A stretch of 64,000 nucleotides of DNA from Saccharopolyspora thermophila (GTDB lineage Bacteria > Actinomycetota > Actinomycetes > Mycobacteriales > Pseudonocardiaceae), in contig NZ_BMMT01000001.1 of NCBI RefSeq assembly GCF_014646075.1, positions 62,001-126,000 on the forward strand, written 5' to 3'. Shown here one piece after another: positions 45,491 to 54,005 of this stretch (position 1 is its first letter; every line of letters starts with the position of its first letter). The notes beneath the pieces are model-generated. The model worked only from the letters and a program-made list of their open reading frames with translations. It made no database searches and was not told where the DNA came from. The position numbers were made by a program, and so were the translations under genes.

Positions 45491-46585
45491 ATGGCCGAGG
45501 TTGCCTACGTCAGCGCGTCGCGCGTGTACCAGGGAAGCCCGCCGGTCCGGGCGGTCGACCAGCTCGACCTGGACATCGCCGACGGGGAGTTCCTGGTCCT
45601 GGTCGGGCCGTCCGGTTCGGGCAAGTCGACGGCGTTGCGGATGCTCGCCGGTCTGGAGGACGTCGACGAGGGCCGGATCACCATCGGTGGTGCCGACGTC
45701 ACCCACGCGCCGCCGAAGAACCGGGACATCGCCATGGTGTTCCAGTCCTACGCCCTGTACCCGCACATGACGGTCGCGGAGAACATGGGTTTCGCGCTGA
45801 AGCTCCGCAAGACGCCCAAGGCGGTGATCAGGCAGAAGGTCGCCGAGGCGGCCCGCATGCTCGACCTGGAGAAGTACCTGGACCGCAAGCCCAGGGCGCT
45901 GTCCGGTGGCCAGCGGCAGCGGGTGGCGATGGGGCGCGCGATCGTGCGGGAGCCGAGCGTGTTCCTCATGGACGAGCCGCTGTCCAACCTGGATGCCAAG
46001 CTGCGCGTGGAGACCCGCGCGAACATCGCCGCGCTGCAGAAGCGGCTGGGCACCACCACCATCTACGTCACCCACGACCAGGTCGAGGCGATGACGATGG
46101 GGCACCGGGTCGCGGTGCTCAAGGACGGCGTGCTGCAGCAGTGCGCCAGCCCGCGGGAGCTGTACGAGAACCCGGCGAACGCTTTCGTCGCGGGCTTCAT
46201 CGGTTCTCCGGCGATGAACCTGAAGACGGTGCCGGTCAGCGGTGAGGGCGCGGTGCTGGACGGCACCACGATCCCGCTGCCGCGCGAGGCGATGGCCGCG
46301 GTGGGCGATCTCAAGGAGGTGACCTTCGGGGTCCGCCCGGAGGCGCTGTCGCTGACCTCCGCCGAGTCGGGCGGGCTGGCCATGACGGTGGAGCTGGTGG
46401 AGGAGCTGGGTGCGGACGCGCTGATCCACGGCGCCATTGAGGTGGGCGGGTCGCAGGAGCGCTTCGTGGTGCGCGCGGACGGCCGCACCCCGCCGGCGCT
46501 GGGGCAGCGGGTGACGGTCGCGCTGCGCGACCCGAGCGAGGTGCACCTGTTCCACCCGAAGACGGGGGTCCGGTTGGCTGCCTAG
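45491..46585 (+). CDS. Sugar ABC transporter ATP-binding protein (UgpC/MsiK-like)
   Basis: This 364-residue ATPase matches MsiK/UgpC proteins, which serve several carbohydrate importers at once. Walker A is GPSGSGKST, the Q-loop is VFQSYALYPHMTV, the signature LSGGQRQRVAMGRAIV and Walker B FLMDEPLSNLDAKLR. The C-terminal OB-like MalK regulatory domain starts near residue 240 (FIGSPAMNLKTVPV; FGVRPEAL). The ATG at 45491 has GAAAGG. No permease or binding-protein genes are adjacent, which fits a shared ATPase. A LacI gene lies divergently upstream; a terminator follows. Confidence 0.93.
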   Translation: MAEVAYVSASRVYQGSPPVRAVDQLDLDIADGEFLVLVGPSGSGKSTALRMLAGLEDVDEGRITIGGADVTHAPPKNRDIAMVFQSYALYPHMTVAENMGFALKLRKTPKAVIRQKVAEAARMLDLEKYLDRKPRALSGGQRQRVAMGRAIVREPSVFLMDEPLSNLDAKLRVETRANIAALQKRLGTTTIYVTHDQVEAMTMGHRVAVLKDGVLQQCASPRELYENPANAFVAGFIGSPAMNLKTVPVSGEGAVLDGTTIPLPREAMAAVGDLKEVTFGVRPEALSLTSAESGGLAMTVELVEELGADALIHGAIEVGGSQERFVVRADGRTPPALGQRVTVALRDPSEVHLFHPKTGVRLAA

Positions 46586-46605
46586 CTCTGTCGAGAGTCC
46601 TGGTC

Positions 46606-46635
46606 GACGCCCCTGCCGGTGCCGGTGGGGGCGTC
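46606..46635 (+). terminator. Terminator after the sugar ATPase gene
   Basis: A perfect 8-bp stem (GACGCCCC/GGGGCGTC) encloses 14 nt, 20 nt after the stop, and is followed by GTTGT. Confidence 0.65.
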
Positions 46636-46700
46636 GTTGTCCGCGTCGCGGAATAACCCGGTCGGTGGAGTGTTGGCACGGGTGGCGCTTAGACTGCTAT

Positions 46701-46721
46701 TGACAACGGTTTCCGTTACCA
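46701..46721. promoter_or_regulatory. Candidate Zur operator upstream of znuA
   Basis: Two 9-bp arms, TGACAACGG and CCGTTACCA, flank TTT and match as an inverted repeat in 7 of 9 positions. The dyad begins inside a TTGACA sequence (46700-46705) that may be the -35, and lies about 60 bp before znuA. Its place and symmetry suit the zinc repressor Zur; the match to known Zur boxes is partial. Confidence 0.45.
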
Positions 46722-46779
46722 TTCGCATCTGGTTGTCAGTCTGTCGCGCCAGACGCCGACCCCGACAGGAGTGCACCCG

Positions 46780-47736
46780 ATGACCGCCCGTAGCCGCCCC
46801 GCTGCCGCAGCCCTGGCCGGGCTCGCCGCGTCCGCCCTGGTCCTGACCGCGTGCGGCGGTGGTGAACAGGCCGCGCCGGGCGGCGACGACAAGATCGAGG
46901 TCGTCGCCTCCACCACCGTCTGGGCCAGCGTCGTCCAGGCCGTCGGCGGCGACAGCGTCCAGGTCGAGCCGATCATCACCGACCCCGGCGCCGACCCGCA
47001 CTCCTACGAGAGCAGCCCGCAGGACGCCGCCAAGGTCACCGACGCCGACCTGGTGGTCTTCAACGGCGGCGGCTACGACGAGTTCATGGCGCAGATCCTG
47101 GCCGGGAGCGGTCGGGACAAGCCCACCGTCGTGGCCGTCCGGGACGAGCCCGAGGGCGTGCCCGCCCGGCACCCCGGCGAGCACGACCACACCGGGCACG
47201 ACCACTCGGTGAACGAGCACGTCTGGTACGACCTGCACGTCGTGCACGAGGTGGCCGACCAGATCGCCGACGAGCTCGGCAGGCTCCAGCCCGCCAGGGC
47301 CACCGAGTTCGAGCAGGCGGCCGGCCGCTTCGAGCAGGAGATCGGCGCGCTGGAGGGCAGGGTCGGCGAGATCGCCGCCGCCCACCAGGGCAAGAAGGTG
47401 CTCGTCACCGAGCCGATCGCGCACTACCTGGTGGCGGCGGCGAAGCTGCAGGACATCACCCCGCCGTCGTTCGTCAACGCGGTCGAGGCCGAGACCGACC
47501 CGTCCGCCGCCGCGGTCGCCGAGATCCACAACGCGGTGGGCTCCGGCCAGGCCGTCGCGCTGATCTACAACCCACAGACCGAGTCGCCGGTCACCCGCAA
47601 CGTCCGCACCGCGGCGGAGCAGCACCGGCTTCCGGTTGTCGAGATGACCGAAACGCTGCCGGAGGGCCGCACCTACGTGCAGTGGATGGACGCCCAGATC
47701 ACGGCGTTGCAGAACGCCTTGAACCAGAATCGCTGA
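46780..47736 (+). CDS. znuA: Zinc ABC transporter substrate-binding lipoprotein (ZnuA-like)
   Basis: This cluster A-I solute-binding protein delivers Zn(II) to the membrane complex. The ATG at 46780 has AGGAG at a proper distance; the GTG at 46771 is too close. The lipobox is LTAC, with Cys25 lipidated. Metal ligands include the His in DPHSYESSP and those in NEHVWYDLHVV and EPIAHYL. A His/Asp-rich loop, HPGEHDHTGHDHSVNEH (residues 127-143), is a mark of zinc- rather than manganese-binding members. Length is 318 residues. Order znuA-znuC-znuB, all on one strand. Confidence 0.93.
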   Translation: MTARSRPAAAALAGLAASALVLTACGGGEQAAPGGDDKIEVVASTTVWASVVQAVGGDSVQVEPIITDPGADPHSYESSPQDAAKVTDADLVVFNGGGYDEFMAQILAGSGRDKPTVVAVRDEPEGVPARHPGEHDHTGHDHSVNEHVWYDLHVVHEVADQIADELGRLQPARATEFEQAAGRFEQEIGALEGRVGEIAAAHQGKKVLVTEPIAHYLVAAAKLQDITPPSFVNAVEAETDPSAAAVAEIHNAVGSGQAVALIYNPQTESPVTRNVRTAAEQHRLPVVEMTETLPEGRTYVQWMDAQITALQNALNQNR

Positions 47737-47739
47737 GGT

Positions 47740-48585
47740 ATGACCGCCGAACCCGGAACCGAGCTCGCCGTCGCGCCCACCGCCGTGACCGCCGCGGTGC
47801 GGCTGCGCGGCGCCACGCTCTCGTACGGCACCCGCACGTTGTGGTCCGGACTGGACCTCGACGTCGCGCCGGGCGAGTTCGTGGCCGTGCTGGGGCCCAA
47901 CGGCTCCGGCAAGACCAGCCTGCTGCGCGTGCTGCTGGGTCTGCAGCCGCTGACCGCGGGCACCGTCGAGATCGCCGGCGCACCGGCCCGGCGCGGCAGT
48001 TCCCGCATCGGCTACATCCCGCAGCAGCGGGCACTGGAGGCCACCGTGATGGTGCGCGGCAGCGACCTGGTCGGCCTCGGGCTGGACGGTCACCACTGGG
48101 GCATGGGGCTGCGGCACCGCCGCGAGCGTCGGCGGCGGGTGGCCGAGGCGCTGCGCGCGGTGGAGGCCACCGAGTACGCGACCATGCCGTTGGGGCTGCT
48201 CTCCGGGGGTGAGCAGCAGCGGCTGCGGGTGGCGCAGGCGCTGGTCGGCGAGCCCGCCGTGCTGCTGTGCGACGAGCCGTTGCTGTCGCTGGACATCGCG
48301 CACCAGCGCAAGATCAGCCGCCTGATCGCCGAGCAGGCCCGCCGGACCGGCGCGGGCGTGCTGTTCGTGACCCACGAGATCAACCCGGTGCTGCCGCTGG
48401 TGGACCGGGTGCTCTACCTGGTGGACGGCCGGTTCCGAATCGGCACGCCGGACGAGGTGATGACCTCGGCGACGCTGTCGGAGCTGTACCGCACCGACGT
48501 CGAGGTCGCCCGCGTGGGCGGGCGGCTGGTCGTGGCCGGGACCGACGAGCACGACCACCACGTGCAGGAGGCGGAGGAAGCGTGA
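47740..48585 (+). CDS. znuC: Zinc ABC transporter ATP-binding protein (ZnuC-like)
   Basis: The 281-residue ATPase starts 3 nt after znuA. Walker A is GPNGSGKTS, the signature LSGGEQQRLRVAQAL, Walker B LLCDEPLLSLD with the catalytic Glu, and the switch His in VTHEINPVLPLVDRVLYL, a segment typical of metal-cation importers. The C-terminal tail is His-rich (DEHDHHVQE), which may bind zinc. The stop overlaps the znuB start (GTGA). Confidence 0.93.
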   Translation: MTAEPGTELAVAPTAVTAAVRLRGATLSYGTRTLWSGLDLDVAPGEFVAVLGPNGSGKTSLLRVLLGLQPLTAGTVEIAGAPARRGSSRIGYIPQQRALEATVMVRGSDLVGLGLDGHHWGMGLRHRRERRRRVAEALRAVEATEYATMPLGLLSGGEQQRLRVAQALVGEPAVLLCDEPLLSLDIAHQRKISRLIAEQARRTGAGVLFVTHEINPVLPLVDRVLYLVDGRFRIGTPDEVMTSATLSELYRTDVEVARVGGRLVVAGTDEHDHHVQEAEEA

Positions 48586-49460
48586 CCGCGTTCATCGACG
48601 CGCTGGGGAGGATCTTCGACTTCTCCACCACCGTGAACCTGCTGGGCTACCCCTTCGTCCAGCAGGCGTTGCTGGCCGCTGCCGCGCTCGGCCTGGTCTC
48701 GGGCTGCCTGGCGCCGCTGGTGGTCGCCCGGCGGATGTCCTTCGCCGTGCACGGCACCGCCGAACTGGCCTTCACCGGCGCCGCCGCGGCCCTGCTGATC
48801 GGGGCCAGCGTGGGGATGGGGGCGCTGGCCGGGGCGGTGGTCGCGGCGCTGCTGCTCGGTCTGCTGGGGCAGCGCGGTGTCGAGCGCGACTCGGTGATCG
48901 GCGCGATCCTGTCGTTCGGTCTGGGCGTCGGCGTGCTGCTGCTGTGGCTCAACCCGGAGCGGACCGCCAACAAGTTCAGCCTGCTGGTGGGCCAGATCGT
49001 CGGCGTCGATTCCGCGGACGTGCTGCTGCTCAGCGGCTGCGCGGCCGCCGTGCTGGTGGTGCTGGCCGTGGTGTACCGGCCGCTGCTGTTCGCCAGTGTG
49101 GACGCGGACGTGGCGGCGGCGCGCGGGGTTCCGGCCCGCGTGCTGACGCCGCTGTTCGCGGTGCTGGTGGGGGTGGCGACCGCGCTGGGCGTCTACACCG
49201 TTGGTGCGCTGCTGGTGCTGGCGCTGATGGTGACGCCGGGTGCGGCGGCGACGCGGGTGACCGCGAGCCCGGTGAAGGCGACCGTGCTGGCGGTGGTGTT
49301 CGCCGAGACCGCGGTGCTGGGCGGAATCGTGTTGTCTCTGGCACCGGGCGCTCCGGTGAGCGCCTTCGTGACGATCATCTCGTTCGTGATCTACCTGGTG
49401 TGCCGGGCGGTGGGCGCCCGGCGTCTGCGCCGCCTCTCCCGCATCCCGTCCGCGGCCTAG
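48582..49460 (+). CDS. znuB: Zinc ABC transporter permease (ZnuB-like)
   Basis: The 292-residue protein has about eight membrane helices and the ABC-3 family pattern: PFVQQALLAAAALGLVSGCLAPLVVARRMSF, FTGAAAALLIGASVGMG, FASVDADVAAARGVPARVL (the ATPase-contacting EAA-like loop) and LLVLALMVTPGAAATRV. The GTG at 48582 is coupled to znuC by a 4-nt overlap. It ends 7 bp from the end of the convergent ADP-ribosylglycohydrolase-like gene. Confidence 0.93.
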   Translation: MTAFIDALGRIFDFSTTVNLLGYPFVQQALLAAAALGLVSGCLAPLVVARRMSFAVHGTAELAFTGAAAALLIGASVGMGALAGAVVAALLLGLLGQRGVERDSVIGAILSFGLGVGVLLLWLNPERTANKFSLLVGQIVGVDSADVLLLSGCAAAVLVVLAVVYRPLLFASVDADVAAARGVPARVLTPLFAVLVGVATALGVYTVGALLVLALMVTPGAAATRVTASPVKATVLAVVFAETAVLGGIVLSLAPGAPVSAFVTIISFVIYLVCRAVGARRLRRLSRIPSAA

Positions 49461-49467
49461 ACCTGCC

Positions 49468-50502
49468 TCAGGCGAGGCCGAGGTAGCGGCGTTCGTTGAA
49501 CTGCTCGCCCGCGCAGGAGGCCCCCAGGTCGTGGCCGATGCGCTCGATCACGTCCGCCAGTTCCAGGCGGCCCAGCCAGGAGCGCGGCAGGACCGCGGTG
49601 CCGTGGCGGGCGCCGAGGATCGCGCCGGTCACCGCGGCGGTGGTGTCGCTGTGGCCGGAGTGGTTGGCCGCCAGGCGCACGGCGTCGGCGAACTGGTCGG
49701 GCTTGGGCAGCGCGAGCGCGCAGTAGACGCCGATGGCCAGCGCCTCGGGCCCGACCCAGCCCTGCCCGAGGCGTTCGATGTGGCTGACGCTCCGGCCCAG
49801 GCGGGCCAGCGTCGCGGCTTCCGCCAGCGCCATCGCGGTCTCCACGTCCTCGCGCAGCACGCGCCCCGCCGCCTGGTCCACCGCGGCGGGCAGCCGCCGC
49901 TGCTGGACGCCGAGCAGGTGCACGATCAGCGCCATCGCCCCGGCGGACGCCCAGCCGCCGACCCCACCGTGGGTGAGCGCGGCGCACTGGCACGCGAGCT
50001 GGTAGGCCATCTCGGCGGTCGGGGCGAAGCCCAGCGGGGCGCTGCGGTCCACGCCGCCGCAGCCCTTGGAGCTGTTGCGCGGCCGGTCGATCGTTCCCAG
50101 CTCGGGCTCCTGTAGCGCGCGCAGGCTGGTCAGCCCGGGCGCCCGGTTGGCGTACAGCTCGGGTTCGGCCAGCAGGCCGGTGACGCCGGGCTGCGGCTTG
50201 GCCTCCTGCTGGGTGATCAGCCAGCGCCGGAGGGCGGCGGCGGTCGACTCGACGGGCCGCCACGGGCCGCCGTTGTTGCCGGTGGTCCAGGCGTGCAGGT
50301 AGCCCTCGCCGGTGAACAGCGACATCTGGGTGGAGTCACCGAGCAGCGCCTGCGGGGGCGGTTCGGTGATCCCGTCCGGGCCGTACTCGGCGCGGATGTC
50401 CTCGAGCTGCGCGAACTCCACCGGGCTGCCGAGTGCGTCGCCCAACGCCCCGCCGAGCAGGCATGCCACGGCACGGTCGACCACTGTGGACGGCGTGGGC
50501 AC
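49468..50502 (-). CDS. ADP-ribosylglycohydrolase (ARH/DraG) family protein, altered metal motif
   Basis: The 344-residue all-helical protein starts with LLGGALGDALGSPVEF, the ARH family opening, and has the family's C-terminal metal motif as SGHSDTTAAVTGAILGA. The N-terminal metal motif, normally DDT, reads GDSTQMSLF, with Ser for the second Asp. One of the two Mg sites may therefore be weakened. Relatives remove ADP-ribose from proteins or small molecules. The GTG start has GGAGAG upstream. It is convergent with znuB and stands alone on its strand. Confidence 0.8.
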   Translation of the reverse strand: MPTPSTVVDRAVACLLGGALGDALGSPVEFAQLEDIRAEYGPDGITEPPPQALLGDSTQMSLFTGEGYLHAWTTGNNGGPWRPVESTAAALRRWLITQQEAKPQPGVTGLLAEPELYANRAPGLTSLRALQEPELGTIDRPRNSSKGCGGVDRSAPLGFAPTAEMAYQLACQCAALTHGGVGGWASAGAMALIVHLLGVQQRRLPAAVDQAAGRVLREDVETAMALAEAATLARLGRSVSHIERLGQGWVGPEALAIGVYCALALPKPDQFADAVRLAANHSGHSDTTAAVTGAILGARHGTAVLPRSWLGRLELADVIERIGHDLGASCAGEQFNERRYLGLA

Positions 50503-50816
50503 GGGTGGGGCTCTCCTTCCACAGTGTCCTCGCGAGGAGTGACCGGTGCCCTCGCGAAGGGTGATCGGCGAGCCCGACTCTACTGGGCGCGTCCGCGCGC
50601 CGGGAGAGGTTCACCGCAACAGCGGGTCGTGCCTGCTGCGTCGGGCGGCACTGCCGGATGACTCCATCGGGGTGAAACCCGCGCGGGTGTTCCGGGTGCG
50701 TCCGCACGGCCGTCGTTACCGTGTGTCCGCCTCCGGGGGGTGTGGACTCGGCGCGCCGCAGTGGTCGAAACTGTCTGAAGGCTCAACAAAAATATGAACG
50801 AGAGTCAGATTTGGGG

Positions 50817-53663
50817 ATGATGACGCCGCACGGCAGCTCGACGGGGCCCGAGCAGGCGGGATACGAATTCCGCCTGCTCGGGCCCCTGGAGATGCTCGTC
50901 GACGGTCATCCGCGGCCGTTGGGCAGGGCCCCGGCTCGCGCCCTGCTCGCCTGCCTGCTGCTGGAGCCGAACCAGGTCGTCCCGATGGACCGGCTCATCG
51001 ACACCCTCTGGGAGCACGACCCGCCGGCCAGCGCGCGCACCATGATCCAGGGCTACGTCTCGCGGCTGCGCAGGCTCTTCGCCGACAGCGCCCCGGACGG
51101 CCCCGAGATCATCACCCGCTCACCCGGCTACCTGCTTCGGGTGGACAGCGACCGGATCGACGTCCACCGGGCTCGGGCACTGATCAACCACGCGCACGAA
51201 CTGGAACCCGCCGAGCGGTCCCGCGTGCTGGCCGAGGCGCTGGCCCTGTGGCGCGGACCGGTCCTCGCGGACATCGCGCACAGCAGGCTCTATCGGATGG
51301 TCGCGCCCAGCCTGGAGGAACTCCGGCTGCTGGCGCTGGAGGAACGCGTCGCCGCCGACCTGGAGCTGGGCCGCCACCACCAGCTCGTCCTTGAACTGTC
51401 CACCCTGGTCGACCGGCACCCGCTGCGGGAACGGCTCACCGGCCAGCTGATGCTCGCCAGCTACCGGGCCGGGCACCGCGCCGAAGCGCAGGCCCGCTAC
51501 CACGCGCTGCGCCACCGGCTGTCCACCGAACTGGGCATCGACCCCGGCCCGGAGCTGCGCGAGCTGTACGAGCAGCTGCTCCGCGACGACCCCGCGCTGC
51601 GCTTCCCCCAGCCGCGCCCCGAACCGGTCGCCAAACGGCCGATCCCGGCCGAACTCCCCCCGGTCCCGGCCGGGTTCGTCGGCCGCCACCGGGAGCTCGC
51701 CGCGCTGGACCGGATGCTGGCGGAGCGGGAACGTGGCTCCAGCCTGCTCGCGGTGGTCACCGGAACCGCGGGCGTGGGCAAGAGCGCCCTGGCCGTCACC
51801 TGGGCGCACCGGGTGGAGCAGCACTTCCCGGACGGGCAGCTGTATGCGTCGCTGCGCGGCTTCGACCCGGAGCGCGAGCCGCTCACCCCCGGCGAGGTGC
51901 TGACCAGCATGCTCAAGACGCTGGGCGTCGCGGCCGACGCGATCCCGGTGGAGCTGGACGACCGCACCGCCCTGTACCGGTCGCTGCTGGCCAAGCGGCG
52001 GGTGCTGGTGCTGCTGGACGACGCCCGCGACTCCGACCAGGTCCGCCCGCTGCTGCCCGGCAGCTCGGAGTCGCTGGTCCTGGTCACCAGCAGGCGGCGG
52101 CTGGACGGGCTGGTGGTGCGCAGCGGGGCACGGGTGCTGCCGCTGGAGACGCTGCCGACCGAGGCGGCGATCGAACTGCTCGACCGCGCCGGCGTGCCCG
52201 GCAAGTCGGCCTCCGAACCCGCTGCCGCCGCAGAACTCGCGCAGCTCTGCGGCGGGTTGCCGCTGGCGCTGCGGATCGCCGCCGCGCGGTTGGCCGCGAA
52301 CCCGGCCCGCTGCGTGTCCGACCTGGTCGACGAGCTCACCGACGAGCAGAACCGGTTGCACGCCCTGGACATCGACGACGCCGACACGAGCGTCCGGCGG
52401 GCCTTCGACATCTCCTACCGCAACCTGCACGCCGTGCACGCGGACACGTTCCGGCGGCTCGGCCTGGTGCCCGGCCACACCTTCACCGCGCACGCCGTGG
52501 CCGCCCTGTGCGACACCGATCCGCCCAGCGCCCAGCGGCGGCTGCGCGCGCTGGCCCTGGCCCACCTGGTCACCGAGCCGGAACCCGGCCGGTTCGGCAT
52601 GCACGACCTGCTGCGCGTCTACGCGCGGAACCTGGTCGCCGCATCCGGCGCGGACCGCGACTCCGACGCCCTGCGCCGCCTCCTGCACCACTACCTGGCC
52701 ACGGCCGACCACGCGCGGCGGTTCCTCCGCCCGGCCCAGGACGATTTGGACTTCTCCGGTCTCACCAGCGTGCACCGCCCGCGGATCGCCGACCGGGCGC
52801 AGGCGCTGGAGTGGTTCGACGCGGAGTGGCCGAACCTGGTGGCCGCGGTCCGCGTCGCCAACGCCGAGGGCATGCACGACCTGGCCTGGCAGCTGGCCCG
52901 CCTGCAGTTCAACTACCTGATGGTGCGCTGCCCGTGGGAGGACTGGATCCGCATCTACACCGACGGGCTCGACTCGGCCCGCACCGTGGACTCCCCGGCG
53001 GGCCAGGTGCTGATGACGGCCGGGCTCGGGGTGGCGTACTCCCGGTCCGGGCAGCTGGACGAGGCGCTGGCGCACTACGACGAGTCCTACCGGGTCGCGG
53101 TGCTCACCGGCGATCCGGCTCGGCTGGCCATGACCCAGATCAACATGGGCAGCGTGCTGTTCCGGCTCAAGCGCTACGAGGAGGCCAAGGAGCGCTGTCA
53201 GGACGCGCTGCGGGTGTACCGATCCCTGGGGGACCGGTACTTCGTGGCCGGGGCGCTGAACAACCTCGCTCTGGTGGAGCAGGTCAACGGCGAGCTGGAG
53301 GAGGCGCTGGCGCACCTGCGCGAGGCCGAGGCGCTGTACCGCGACGCCGACGACCTGGACACGCTCGCGATGGTGCTGAACAACTGCGGGGAGGTCAGCA
53401 TCGAGCTGGGCCGGATCGACGACGGCGAGCGGTTCCACCACGAGGCGCTGGACGCCGCGTTGAAGTGCGGTTCGGCGATGCGGCAGGCGTCGGCGTACCT
53501 GGGTCTCGGCGACGCGGCCCGCTCCCGCGGCGACCTCGAGGTGGCGCGCACCCGCTGGGAGACCGCGTTGGCGATCTACGAGGCCGAGGGATCACCGCTG
53601 GTCACCGGCGTCCGCGACCGGCTGCGGGACCTGACGGAACGGGTCGGCCGACGCGGCGTTTAG
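50817..53663 (+). CDS. AfsR-type SARP regulator with NB-ARC and TPR domains
   Basis: SARP-family activators switch on secondary-metabolite or developmental genes. The 948-residue protein has an OmpR-like winged helix (about 17-107), a BTAD domain (114-260), an NB-ARC ATPase with Walker A GTAGVGKS at 316-323 and LVLLDDARD as Walker B, and a C-terminal half of TPR repeats (RSGQLDEALAHYDESYRVA; NGELEEALAHLREAEALY). This is the architecture of AfsR. The ATG at 50817 precedes a second ATG. Three 11-bp direct repeats overlap its stop codon. No kinase or biosynthetic cluster is adjacent. Confidence 0.92.
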   Translation: MMTPHGSSTGPEQAGYEFRLLGPLEMLVDGHPRPLGRAPARALLACLLLEPNQVVPMDRLIDTLWEHDPPASARTMIQGYVSRLRRLFADSAPDGPEIITRSPGYLLRVDSDRIDVHRARALINHAHELEPAERSRVLAEALALWRGPVLADIAHSRLYRMVAPSLEELRLLALEERVAADLELGRHHQLVLELSTLVDRHPLRERLTGQLMLASYRAGHRAEAQARYHALRHRLSTELGIDPGPELRELYEQLLRDDPALRFPQPRPEPVAKRPIPAELPPVPAGFVGRHRELAALDRMLAERERGSSLLAVVTGTAGVGKSALAVTWAHRVEQHFPDGQLYASLRGFDPEREPLTPGEVLTSMLKTLGVAADAIPVELDDRTALYRSLLAKRRVLVLLDDARDSDQVRPLLPGSSESLVLVTSRRRLDGLVVRSGARVLPLETLPTEAAIELLDRAGVPGKSASEPAAAAELAQLCGGLPLALRIAAARLAANPARCVSDLVDELTDEQNRLHALDIDDADTSVRRAFDISYRNLHAVHADTFRRLGLVPGHTFTAHAVAALCDTDPPSAQRRLRALALAHLVTEPEPGRFGMHDLLRVYARNLVAASGADRDSDALRRLLHHYLATADHARRFLRPAQDDLDFSGLTSVHRPRIADRAQALEWFDAEWPNLVAAVRVANAEGMHDLAWQLARLQFNYLMVRCPWEDWIRIYTDGLDSARTVDSPAGQVLMTAGLGVAYSRSGQLDEALAHYDESYRVAVLTGDPARLAMTQINMGSVLFRLKRYEEAKERCQDALRVYRSLGDRYFVAGALNNLALVEQVNGELEEALAHLREAEALYRDADDLDTLAMVLNNCGEVSIELGRIDDGERFHHEALDAALKCGSAMRQASAYLGLGDAARSRGDLEVARTRWETALAIYEAEGSPLVTGVRDRLRDLTERVGRRGV

Positions 53664-53688
53664 TGGACGTTTAGCGGACGTTTAGGGG
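53656..53688 (+). promoter_or_regulatory. Three 11-bp direct repeats at the SARP 3' end (SARP-box-like)
   Basis: GCGTTTAGTGG, ACGTTTAGCGG and ACGTTTAGGGG follow one another without gaps, so CGTTTAG recurs every 11 bp. SARP proteins bind heptamer direct repeats with exactly this one-turn spacing, usually just before a -10 element. The first repeat covers the SARP stop codon. No clear -10 or large gene follows on the plus strand. Confidence 0.5.
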
Positions 53689-53784
53689 CCGCTGCGAACT
53701 TCTCCTGCGTGCGGATCAGCCGTGCATGGTCCGCACACGGGCGGCTCTGGGGGGAGTCCAAAGGGGGGATTGTCGCCCCGGTCG

Positions 53785-53851
53785 TCCCGGTCGGCACGCG
53801 TGTCGGTCGGGACGACCGCAAGGGGGGCGAAGCATCCGGGCCTGCCTCCCG
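53785..53851. other. Hairpin-rich intergenic stretch between SARP and SGNH genes
   Basis: GTCCCG...CGGGAC arms (53785-53814) and CATCCGGG/CCCGGATG arms (53829-53852) form two inverted repeats. The 53689-53947 interval has no convincing gene; an untranslated or small-RNA role is possible but unsupported. Confidence 0.35.
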
Positions 53852-53947
53852 GATGGACGTTGGGGGTGAGTGCGGGCTTTCGGCACCGGGGTGACACGCC
53901 GGAAGTCCGCACTTCGTCCTGCCCGGGGGCATCCGGGCAGCCGCACC

Positions 53948-53981
53948 GGTGGTTCCGCGGTCCCAGCACCGCGGAACCACC
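53948..53981 (-). terminator. Terminator of the SGNH hydrolase gene
   Basis: A perfect 14-bp stem (GGTGGTTCCGCGGT with its complement) and a 6-nt loop lie 25 bp past the stop of the minus-strand hydrolase gene. Confidence 0.75.
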
Positions 53982-54005
53982 TGCGTTGCCTCGGCGACCG
54001 ACGTC

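Noticed and set aside
50794..50820. Possible eight-residue leader peptide (MNESQIWG) before the SARP gene
   Set aside because: It overlaps the SARP start, but is too short to judge and has no codon run or attenuator structure typical of a leader peptide.
53709..53894. 61-codon plus-strand frame after the SARP gene
   Set aside because: No ribosome site and no resemblance to a protein; it crosses two inverted repeats and looks like chance coding in GC-rich DNA.
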